This document shows positions 12,468-22,549 of a DNA stretch of 64,000 nt, one piece after another (position 1 is the stretch's first letter; every line of letters starts with the position of its first letter). The translations under genes were made by a program, and so were the position numbers. Location: positions 9,095,873 to 9,159,872 of the forward strand of contig OX359250.1 of NCBI GenBank assembly GCA_947179485.1, in the 5' to 3' direction. This DNA is from Allacma fusca. Lineage: Eukaryota > Arthropoda > Collembola > Symphypleona > Sminthuridae. Below the pieces are notes generated by a model, which was not told where the DNA came from, did no database searches, and saw only the letters and a program-made list of their open reading frames with translations.

Positions 12468-15400
12468 ATGCCTGCTTCACTAGACAAAAAAAATCCTGAA
12501 GACTCCAGCGCTACCTTCGCTAAATCAGATATTAGGACTAGCACTACTTCCAAGAAATCTGGAGAAGATGGACAACGGTCTAAGAAAAAGAGTTGTCGGA
12601 AGAAACAGGAAAAACCCAACAAAAACATATGTCAAGAATTAGATGCGAATGCAAAGCTGATAGATGTTAAAACAACTCGTTCTAAGTCTTTAAGGGGAAC
12701 ATCAAAAGGTGACAGTAAACAAGTTGAAAAAAGTTCATCGCTTCCATCTGCCAGAAGAGAAGCGGGAAAAGGTGGCAATAAAAGGGTAAACTCCAAGGGC
12801 GAAACCATGTTAGGTCAAGCTAAAAGACGAGCCTACTCCAAGAAGAAAAGGGACAAAATGAAGATGACTAAAAAAATCAGCAACCTTGTATTTGTTATGC
12901 CGAAGACAGACGATCCTGTGGCAAAAGCTCAAGCTGCATCGGAAAAGAAAGTTTCCAAGTTGGTACGTTATATGAAAAAGTACTGGAAGACTCATGTTGA
13001 CAAAAAATATTACCCAGTCAAAGTTGACTTCCGTATGCCGGATCGCATGACTCATCAAAGGTCAAATAATTGGTGGCTTCTCAAAAGAGCCCGGCAAAAG
13101 ACTTTAGACCACACAGGCTTTTTCAGTAATGTTCGTGAGCCGTACCATGATCTCGGGCCACCGGAATTGGATTCTGCAATGCTTATTTTTAAAAATATGC
13201 ATGACGACCTCCTCGCAGATGTAAGTTTTTTTTTTAGTTTCAAGCAGTTTTCCTCCTCCCTTTGTAGTAATTGTGCAATTATCTTATTCATTGATTTCAA
13301 TCATGTTTTATTGTTTGTATTTATAGCCAACAAAATGGGTACAAGACCGCCAGCTCAAAGATGAACTAATACGGGTATGGTCCCAATTTTATTCTCGTTA
13401 ATTATTTAGTAGGGGGAGACACAATCATATACCAATCATGTGCGCAAGCGAAGTTGCGTTTTTATAAATGGACATCGTCGGGGGTTAAATGTCGAGATAG
13501 TTAAAACAAACTAATAGCTCCAAATTTATGACTGGATTTAACTAATTTGAGCAATTTTGATTGGATTATTTTCAGAAATGTAATGCTCCACTAGTTCGAC
13601 TTCCTCGCGCAAGAGTACGACGTCCTGTTTTTAATAAAGGCAGGGTTAAAATTGGTGCTGGAGGAATGATGGACATAAACAAATATGTGCAGCAAGGCTA
13701 TGCCTTTCAAAATGGTGCCGTCTTAGAAAAAATCTTATATCTTAAACAAAACACTTGTTCTAAACCGTCAACAAGTGTTGCGTCGGTTATACTCATTTTT
13801 CTCGCTATTTTTTCGCAGCAATTAGAGGCGACCGTACGTACACACAAACTCTGGACATGCACATGGATCTAAAGGAAAACGATGCTGCAGATCTAGCATC
13901 CGCTTTTGGTTTTGTTCCTCGCAAACCTGCAGACACCGGAGCTGGTGACTCAAAACATGATCATGCGGCAAAGGTGGTGAAAAGCTCTGAGGATACTGAG
14001 GAAGGGGAATTCTTGGAACTGCAACTGCGGTCCCTTCAGGATGATCGGAAAGGATCGCACCTGGATGATCGGTACGGCAATGAAACTACATTCGGAATAA
14101 TATACGCCTCATTGTGATCAAGATATATTTATGTAGACCATTGCATATTTTGAATTACAGCATCAATCAAAGAGTTCTGGCAAGTTTTGAGAATATGATG
14201 AGAGCAATTTATATTCTTATCAAGTCTATGATAAACTTGAAAACATCTCAGTTGAAGTCACCTGTAAGTATTGCTATTAAAAATACTTACGGATGTAAGA
14301 TATCTGCAGTCAATGTAGTGAAAGACAAGAATGGTATTATGTACCATTATGTATTTTTATATTAGTAATTTATCGAATAAAAGTAAACTAAGAGGATGAA
14401 ATAACATTGAATCTTTCAAGTACCCTTTACCAATGCGAGTTATGACATCCCTTCGTTCAATTGAGACACCAGACGAGAAAGTGAAGAAAAAACAGCCCAT
14501 TAGTGCCTTGTCTTGCAAGTCCCTTAACTTGAACCCTTCAAAACAGGGAGATCAGGATCAGCAGAGAAGGTTCCCTGCACCCTTATTTTTAGTACCACAA
14601 GAACAAATTACTTTTTGTATAGTGGATCTAATGCAGAAAACATTGAGCAATAACCATACTAAAATAACGCTAGTGTTATTCGCGCATTAGTAGTTACAAA
14701 GTAGTTGAAACGGCGATAAAGTTATCTTTCAACAAGAGCTTACTACATATAAACTAAAACAAAATGTTTAGAATTATTCTTACATAATAGCTGAGAAACT
14801 ATTTGTAAATATTTTAAAAATAATATAAAATATATGTAAAATGTATTGTACGCAGGGACGATGCTGAGGAAGAAGAGGCAAATGATGAGGATGAATATGG
14901 TGAGGATGAGGAAGAGGAGGAGAAATATATTTACGATGAAGATATTGAGCTGACGGATGTTGCCGAAAGTATTTTAAGTAATGGTGACCAAGATGAAGAA
15001 ATGGAGGAGGAAGATGAAGAGGAGACAGAAGAGACAAGATCTCAAATGCTACTAAGGAAAGCCAAGGAAGAACGGCATTTGCCTATCGTAGCAATCAGAG
15101 ACCCTGATAAGTAATCGAATGTTTTAGAGCTTGCCCATATATTCTATATGAAGCATTCATTAAAATGATTCCATATAAACGTTATATGTTAACATTTTAT
15201 TCCAGAATTGCGTCCAGTATTGTTGAAACCATAAAGAAAACCCATTTAGAAAAGGATAATCGAGGGATGTCCCCAGAAGAGAAAATTATAAACGCTCAAG
15301 AATCTCCTGATATAGCATATTCACGAAGAAAATCAACTGTTGATAGGTGAGTTATTGACTAGTTCTTTCGTATCGTCGTATAATGTGTGCATTGCTATAA

Positions 15401-17635
15401 CAATGGCGGAAAGAATCTTTACAACAAATGAACGGTGACGTGGAATTTATTATTACGAGTAGATCAAACTGCATCAACAGTTACAGTATTTTCAAACCTT
15501 TACAAAATATCGAGTTAGTTATCATTAAGTAACCCATTCTGCAGTTAAATGAATTAAGATTAGGGAGGTCACACAGATTTTGTCAGCCCGTTTGTTCGTA
15601 CCGAACCACTCCGTTGTATTAATGATACAACAACACCCAAATTTACTTACGTTGTCAACTGAAACGTTTATTTGGTCACAGGCGAAAGCCTACATGACCT
15701 GAAGTAAAGAAAAAATACAAAATTGCCTAATATAAATACTTTGGGACAACCACTCACATTAAAACAGGCATCATGAAAAATCGACATATGATGTTCCAGA
15801 GATTTATATATGACTACTACTTGAATCATGATTCTAGATAGTTCCGAGCTATGGTCTTAGAGCAAAAGATAGTTTATTCTCTGTAATTGTAAATGGACTA
15901 TAAACTGTTTTATTTCTTTAGATACAACAAATTATTTCATGGAGGCGAGACAGACAAGACCCCAATTTGGCAGAACATTACCTTAGACAACGTGTTTGTA
16001 TCACAAGCAAAGCCGTATGTCCAGTACCTATAATATTCACTGAATTAATCATGTCATCAAAGACTATAAACTCACTCCCGAATGGTTGGTTAGGAACGTG
16101 CCTGTTACAAAGAGTGTACACCATGTTGAAGGAGAAAATGCAGGAGATGAGTTTCCATCAGCCACAACGCCCTTACCAAGTACACCTAAAATACCTCATG
16201 TTGCTGAAATTCACACTCCAGTTCTGGCAGGCCTCGAATCACCAGCCAAAATAGACTCGGAGGATCAGTCTCGATTGAACTTATTAGCGAAGAACCCAGA
16301 AGCTTCCAATGATAACCCTCCTCCATCTCCAGTTCAGTTTTTGTATAAGATAGCGGGGATAAAAACAACGGAGAAGCGCACGTTCGAATCATTAATGACC
16401 ATCAAGAAAAAGTTTCGAGTTACTGAGAAATCTCTTCGGTTTTATTATGCAAATGAGACAGACAAGGCGGACTGGGAGACTCAGAATAGGTTCAGGCATA
16501 AAATTCGGGGTAAACCATCTATTCGTGGAAGCTAATCGTCAAGTAGCTTTGTCATGTTTGTTCTGATTTTTAGTACTTATTTTGCTACTTCCATTTTCCT
16601 TTATTGACGAACCCCTTTGAATCATATCTAGCTTTACAGTCTTGCCCTATCTACGAAAAGTCAATAGCAGTAATGCGAGCTTCTGAGAATTTTGCCCTCC
16701 CAGAAGAAGAAACTCCCTCATCATCAACAATAGGGGAGAAGCGCCCTTCAATTTGGTATCGAAAGCTTCGGGAAAGATTTGAGGAAATTGGTGCTCGTCG
16801 GCACGTAGGCTGTGCTACCATTTTAGCCAACTTACAGAAGTACTGTGACGTGGATATGAAAACGAAGCCTAGGATGACAAATAGGTTATGTCTCCTTGTA
16901 GTATCCCTCCCCACCACAGAACTCGGCACAAGGCCTTGGCAAATCGCAATTAAGGTGAATATTTTCCTTTCAATTATATTTTTTAATTTTAACTATCGTT
17001 TTTAAATGAACGGGAAAATTGGGTCCTGGTCGGCAAAGCTACGACACATACTCATACTCAACTAGGATCCAATACAATTTTCAAATAACCATACTAAACG
17101 CATAATATCTTTCAAGTACCCTTGAAGCATTAGAAACCGGCAATACGGTAAATATCATAGCAACAGGGCAATGAACATTTACCAACCAACATAATATTCC
17201 TACCAGCATACATACCTAGAATCCGCAAATGACATATGTACCTTATTTATTTGCTTAATATCTACTAATTGACTATTTTTTATACTCCAGTTCATTATAG
17301 ATCACTTGTTGGGAGTGCCTATAGAATTATTTTACCAATGGCTGGATTACAGAAGACTTCCGCCTTTAATTTAGCTCATATATAATTATTAAACAAATTT
17401 TACTCCCATCTCTTTCTACTTTATTACATTCAACTTTTTTACAATAAATATTATTCAATTTTGTTTAATTTCAATTATTACATCTTCAATTTAACCCAAT
17501 TAGTGGTTTAAGTCAAAAATACCACAGGCCACGAGCAGTGATCCAAGGAATTATCATCAACGACCAGTTTCAAGCACATATTTCCAGCCTTCGAAGACTA
17601 GCCTTCAAAGAAGAGAGAAGGAATATGGAAGCTAA
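12468..17635 (+). CDS. Unrecognised 12-exon gene, about 926 aa, with basic N-terminus and acidic middle
   Basis: Exons: 12468-13220, 13327-13374, 13576-13714, 13819-14071, 14161-14263, 14421-14569, 14856-15110, 15206-15346, 15922-16014, 16094-16509, 16632-16954 and 17528-17635. All phases join, and the total is 2781 nt. The third exon could instead end at 13774. The start is the first ATG in the frame (PASLDKKNPEDSS follows); a leading TTG-initiated extension was ignored. Residues 1-150 are Lys/Ser/Arg-rich. A conserved-looking block follows (YPVKVDFRMPDRMTHQRSNN, then PYHDLGPPELDSAM). Residues about 482-567 are strongly acidic. The C-terminal part has KIAGIKTTEKRTFESL and IWYRKLRERFEEIGARRHVG. 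No signal peptide or membrane segment is seen. Basic plus acidic stretches would suit a nuclear or cytoskeletal protein, but I do not recognise the family. The final exon is interrupted by a MITE. Confidence 0.75.
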
Positions 17636-18103
17636 GGCTGAATTTTTCCCGAAGGTTGAGGGAAGGCTTCATAAAATTTACGAATAATGGTAGGCGAAGG
17701 AAGATCTGATTAAACTTATCCTCCGGATGTTTTAATTCTTCGTACGGATGATACCGAATGCATAAAATACAAAGCAAAAGTGCAAACGTTGTTAAATATT
17801 TGCATGAACTTTCATTCATCACATTCATAAGTGACTAAACTGTTGATCAAAACTACTTTCTTTTAAAAATGCATCCACGTAATGTTGTCATTTCTATAAT
17901 TTTGCAATAAATAAAGGCTCAAAATGAATCAGCTGTTTTTGGAGAAAGGCTGAAGGAAGGGTGAATTAATTTGAAAATTGAAGGAAGGCTGACGGAAGGT
18001 ACATACTTATTTGCTTCATTTATTGGTAGGAAGAAGGAAGGAATTTATTTAAAAAATTCCCTTTGAAGTTGTGAAGGAAGACCATTTCATTTGGTAATCT
18101 CTG
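17575..18103. mobile_element. hAT-like MITE, 529 bp, inserted in the last coding exon
   Basis: An exact 8-bp repeat GTTTCAAG flanks it (17567-17574 and 18104-18111). The termini read CACATATTTCCAGCC and, on the reverse strand, CAGAGATTACCAAATG, which share C-A-x-A-x-ATT-x-CCA. That is weak but compatible with hAT. The interior is rich in GGAAGGC-type repeats and has no transposase. The left end supplies 20 new codons and a stop (17633-17635) to the host gene. Confidence 0.72.
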
Positions 18104-18111
18104 GTTTCAAG

Positions 18112-18160
18112 TTATTTGCTACAGTCATCTCTGAATAACCCACAATCACAATCAGCATAA
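18112..18160 (+). pseudogene. Displaced ancestral 3' end of the 12-exon gene
   Basis: If one copy of the 8-bp duplication and the MITE are ignored, the last exon reads on in frame from the AG at 17573-17574 into 18112. It continues YLLQSSLNNPQSQSA and stops at TAA 18158-18160. The 16-codon frame is open and continues the host exon exactly at the duplication, so this is most likely the original C-terminus, now stranded in the 3' UTR. Confidence 0.6.
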
Positions 18161-18790
18161 CCGGAAGGACCTATTTCTCACAGTGCCCCAAATTCTCATC
18201 TTGCCCCGCATTCATTGTCAGTCTAAAGCCTTGTAAGTACATGAATGCCCCAGAATTCCTTGTTTTATTCAACCCAACCTACTTCGATCATTTCCAAAAT
18301 AAATTTTCAATGTCAAGTTTGAAAACTTGGGTTGGGATGTCCATGACAGTTGGGGCTTCCAATGCTCCTTCTATTCATCGAGGATGGGACGAGCGAATAA
18401 CTTGCCCGGCAACACCTCTTAAAAACACAGCTGCTGCTGCTATGCTGGGTGATGGGTGTCTGTTGTAAATATGTGCTAGCCCTGCTATAATCATATACTG
18501 CTGCCTGCCGTGGTTGTCACATAGAGCGTGAAAGGAGTCGTAGTAGTGTGGGGTGTGGGACACGAACACGGAGCTGTGAGGAAGGGCCTGCCTTGTGTGT
18601 GTGTGGATTGTGGAAGCTCGAAGCTCGAATAAGTCTCGAAGCTCCGTTGAGAAGGAAAAAGTGCAAGGGGAAATTTAAGCGTATTATTAATAGCGGGTTT
18701 GTTTGTTTATACATACCAATTACAACCTCGTATATACAAAAAGTGGAAGTTCCATTTTATTCCATTGAGTGAGACACAGGCTGTGTTTAT

Positions 18791-18824
18791 GTGTGTGTGT
18801 GTGTGTTGTGTTGTGATTGTGTGT
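18791..18824. repeat. (GT)n microsatellite
   Basis: GT dinucleotide run with TTG interruptions. Confidence 0.8.
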
Positions 18825-19159
18825 AATTACTTACACGAAACCACTATATATATATGTATCCTTATACTGTAGATCCTTGTCCCTTGTTTTTCTGCCAACG
18901 ATACATGAATTGAAACGCACTTTATAGGGAAATTGTATAGTTGGGTGAAAAATGCTTGATTTTCCATCTGCAGTGGTCAGATAAACGACGTTTAAAAAAA
19001 TTCTTCCATTTTTACAATTTGGTGAAATGTATTAATTCCAGTGGGACGGTGAATCAGGTATACTTGGATTTGGTACTTCCGCTCATGAACGAAATTAATT
19101 ATTAGGAGGCGTTCAATATTGAGAAGATCAGGATCAAAACATTCAGAACGTCGGAAGCC

Positions 19160-19210
19160 GTGACTCGACATTCTGGTCAACGTGTGACTCGACATTCTGG
19201 TCAACGTGAC
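19160..19210. repeat. Two-copy tandem duplication, 24-bp period
   Basis: The unit GTGACTCGACATTCTGGTCA occurs at 19160 and again at 19184 with no mismatch across the compared length. The identity suggests a recent duplication. Confidence 0.85.
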
Positions 19211-19587
19211 ATTTGAAGACGTGGATGCTTGCGAACAGGTATTGTCCCATGCAATTAGTAAGTATATGATTTGATGGTGGGTTCTGTTCGGAGTTAATGG
19301 ATTTGAAGTTGTGGCTGAGCCAGGGGTATTGGAGGTGTTGGGACAATTTTGATGTGAGCACAAATGTGCCGGATAAAATTAGTTTTGTATGAGCTCTGCC
19401 AAAATGACAGTATCCAACAATTTAATTCGGGATGAGCGTAATAATTAATGGGAGTTGGTAGTTTGATTTCAGATTATATGGGAAGAATGAGGGGATGGTA
19501 GTGTGTGGAGATGAAGTGGGGGGATAATCGGAATTTATTTTTGTTACAGTGATCCCAGTTTGGAGTACTTCTCACTGAAGTGACAAG

Positions 19588-19830
19588 ATGTACTGTTTAC
19601 AGTGGCTCATCCCTGTCCTGCTTCTTCCGAAGCCTGTCAATCCAGCACTACTGCATAATCATGTTATGTTCATGGTCCTTTACCTAACGGGATTCTTTCT
19701 GGAACGAAAGCCTTGCACCATTTGTTCTCTTGTTTTTGTCGTGGCTGTCGCTCTTCTCTGTTACTCTGGAATGGGAAATTGTCTTTTCTGGAGTTCGAAT
19801 TGTGATACGGTTCGATGCGACAATGGCTAA
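19588..19830 (+). CDS. BLCAP: Bladder cancer-associated protein homologue (BC10)
   Basis: Single-exon CDS of 80 aa, close to the 87 aa of vertebrate BLCAP. It starts [20 protein letters not shown] and carries [13 protein letters not shown] and CYSGMGNC. These match the strongly conserved vertebrate order MYCLQWLLPVLLIPKP…[13 protein letters not shown]…CYS..GNC. Two hydrophobic segments (about residues 7-37 and 45-62) flank the Cys-containing loop. The last 12 residues diverge. BLCAP is a small conserved membrane protein linked to growth control and endomembranes; its mechanism is unsettled. A splice acceptor ends at 19549 in the 5' UTR, and a donor (GTAAGT at 19842) follows the stop by 11 nt, so a 3' UTR intron to about 20484 is possible. 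As in vertebrates, the CDS is intron-free. Confidence 0.93.
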   Translation: MYCLQWLIPVLLLPKPVNPALLHNHVMFMVLYLTGFFLERKPCTICSLVFVVAVALLCYSGMGNCLFWSSNCDTVRCDNG

Positions 19831-22549
19831 ATAATTGGAAGGTAAGTTTTGTAAGGATTGGACCTTAGGGATGAATGTAGTGTGCTAAACAACAACTCAA
19901 TTCGTTCATTGAGTAGATTAGACTCGCTTGTAGAAAACTAGTGGGGCTTGATCATGATTTGACGTGAAGAGATGTATCTGTTAAGTTTAAGGATACTTTC
20001 TGCTACGTATATATTATAGTCAGGGGTCGGATTTTTGTAAATCTCCCTGGAAGATCATTTCTGAATTTCCCTGCTTACTATTATATCCCTGTTGGTAGGT
20101 CCTCAACGATTTCAAAAATCCCTGCTGAAAAAAAGGTCAACGATTTTCAAAATCCCTGTTGGCAAAAAAAATCCCTCACAAGACGTGAAATCCCTGCCAA
20201 ATTAGGCCAATCAAGCCAAAAATTCCTGTTTGCTTAACAAATTTCCCTGAAAGACGTCAACAAATTTAAAAATCCCTGCCAAAGAAAGGTCAACGATTTT
20301 AAAAATCCCTGTTCGTAAAAATAAATCCCTTCCCTTTGAGATTTTCCCTGCCAGAAATATTTTCTCCCTGGGAAGAATCTTCCCGTCTTCCTACAAAAAT
20401 CCTACCCCTGATTATAGTATTTATTTTTTGGATGTTTAACTCATTGTTCTATCTAATTTTTGAAACATGTTTTGTTTTTTTCAGGACTATGTCGATGTTT
20501 TGTCTCCATTCAGTCAGCGCAGATAATATTTTCAAAATACGTTGAGGATGCCACCTTGTATTAAACACAGAGGCCTACGCGATTCGTTTCTATAAAGTAC
20601 TACATTACTCATCATCAGTCAATCTTGTTTTAAGCTGAATTCGCTCAAAAAGGGGACGCTAAGCTAAAATAACCCTCACTGTTAAAGACTGCTTAATTTG
20701 TTTTCAAATTTATGTTTCTAATATCTTCAACAAACAAGCCCTAATTCAGAATAATATTTGGAGCTTGTAATGATGTGAAAGTGAATTCAGAATGTAATAA
20801 TTTCTTAATCTCGAGACCCGGTGACTATTTATTACAAATAACAAATAATTTATCAATCTCATCATATGCCAAGAGGTGCGCGATCGTTAAACTGGAGATC
20901 TAGTTCATCGTACAGACATAACTCAGTTTATGTAATATTTAATTCAAACGGTATACTTTATTTGTCGTACATTATTCATCCTTATTCGGGAATGCAACAA
21001 GTCAAGCTAGTCATTATAACAAAGTTCTTGCTAAACGATCAGAAATAATATTTAGCTCCTCAACAATATTGTCATCCCCAAACAGACTTACTTTTTGCCA
21101 GTCTGGATGAGTTTAAATTTGTACAAGTGACAGCAGCCACGTTACAGTGAAATTGTTATTCTTCTTAACCAAAGATGAGATTGATGGTGTGCTTACGTTT
21201 ATGTAAGACTTTGATGGACGGTAGTTAGGATTTTAAATTGTTTTTGGAAAGTGCTATATTTTTTATGACAACTGTACAGCAAGGTTGTATGATTATTCCG
21301 TCTTGTAGAAGATATGAGAATTATTCCAGGTCTGGCAATAGCGATCGTCATTTTGTAAGCCAGAATCACGTTGTTTATTAACATCGGTTATTCAACCACC
21401 CTCGCAACCCATGGCTTGGAACGTAATATAAAACTTCGTCAGCATTAAATAGCTAGTGTATGGATTGGACTTTATTATGTTATCAGTAGCATTTATGTCA
21501 TGATAAACTCAGGTAGTGGGTTAATTTAGTATTCTATGATGTGTTGTCAAAGAATATTGCATGTATACATGATACTACACAATACCGAGATTCTTTCCTT
21601 GGAGAACTGATATTTTTCAATGACATTAAGCGTAAATAATAAATTATTAGCTGTTGATGCAAACATTTAAGATTTATAATCCAAGAGCAGGACCTGTTCC
21701 CTCATTGTCAGACTGATGTACTGACATTGTCAGTGCATCAACCTTCAGCGTGTTTAGTATTATAAATAAAATACAAAAATTATTGCTAGGCCTGAGAATG
21801 AAATTATGCTAACGAATTAAGCTCCAGGGCTAGGGAATAAGCTGCCTCTGTAAGGAGAGAACCCGTTGAGTGTATGATTGCTATTCTACCACAATAATAT
21901 GTACGACGAAGAATTCTTCCCCTCCCTCAAGGAGTCCGTACCTCTGGGGTCAACAAATACCAACTTATTTTAAGGAATTTAAACAATATTTGTCCGCATC
22001 TTCAAATTCAAGTTTATAAATGGAAAGTTGTGAGTAATTACCACACCTTAGAAATATGTAAAATATCTATATTCTGGTTAAGGCATAAAAGATTATATTA
22101 CACAGAGGATCCATTTATAATTAATGTTTCACTAATAAAATATAAGAAAATTTTATACGAACACTTCAAGCATTGTTCAAAAAGTTCATTCCTTATAAAG
22201 CCCATTGTTTCTTCTTCAGTTCCTTATGCCGCTAATGATTTCTTAAGCTAGAAGGAATTCGGGTCGGGAGTGTTTGATTGCATATGAAAGAAAAATCGAG
22301 AATCGGAAATTGAAAGTACTATAATACAATAATTACTCATTACCATCATCATACGGATAATACAAATTATTCAACCGAATCTACCAGAAAGGGTACGAAA
22401 CAGGAACAACTGCAAAGTACACACACCTTCTTTAATTGATGCGAAAATTGATTAAAATATTTGAAATATTAAATTGAAATCAGACTGAGATATACAACTA
22501 AAATAGAAAATCAAAATGTGTGATACAAAAATCGAATATGAACAACATC
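19831..22549. other. BLCAP 3' region and intergenic stretch
   Basis: A candidate 3' UTR intron (19842-20484) contains the hAT MITE at 20021-20410. Its acceptor TTTTTTTCAG ends at 20484. Beyond 20500 the sequence is AT-rich and I see no further gene before the UBA2 stop codon at 22550 on the other strand. Confidence 0.45.
20021..20410 (+). mobile_element. hAT MITE, 390 bp, with exact 8-bp duplication
   Basis: Starts CAGGGGTCGGATTTTTGTA and ends in the inverted form …ACAAAAATCCTACCCCTG, with one mismatch. Flanked by ATTATAGT on both sides (20013-20020, 20411-20418). A CAGGG start and an 8-bp duplication are diagnostic of hAT. The interior is built of TCCCTG-containing units about 30-45 bp apart, often followed by a run of A or by GGTCAACGATTT. 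No coding capacity. A reverse-oriented relative is at 10085-10446. Confidence 0.9.

Larger units (their letters stand above)
18161..19587. other. Intergenic region and probable 5' UTR side of BLCAP
   Basis: This holds GT-rich repeats (18791-18824), a 24-bp tandem duplication (19160-19210) and, at 19538-19549, a good acceptor (TTTTTGTTACAG) just upstream of the BLCAP start. That acceptor implies at least one upstream non-coding exon. I could not place the exon securely; the GC-richer block 18530-18680 is a candidate. Confidence 0.45.

Noticed and set aside
16015..16093. Apparent frame break between exons 9 and 10 of the 12-exon gene when the acceptor CAAAG (16061) is used
   Set aside because: Acceptor GGTTAG ending at 16093 restores phase with a 79-bp intron, so no frameshift is needed.
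16510..16535. Stop TAA at 16533-16535 as the end of the 12-exon gene
   Set aside because: Donor GTAAAC at 16510 joins in phase to an acceptor ending at 16631 and opens a further 107 codons plus the last exon.
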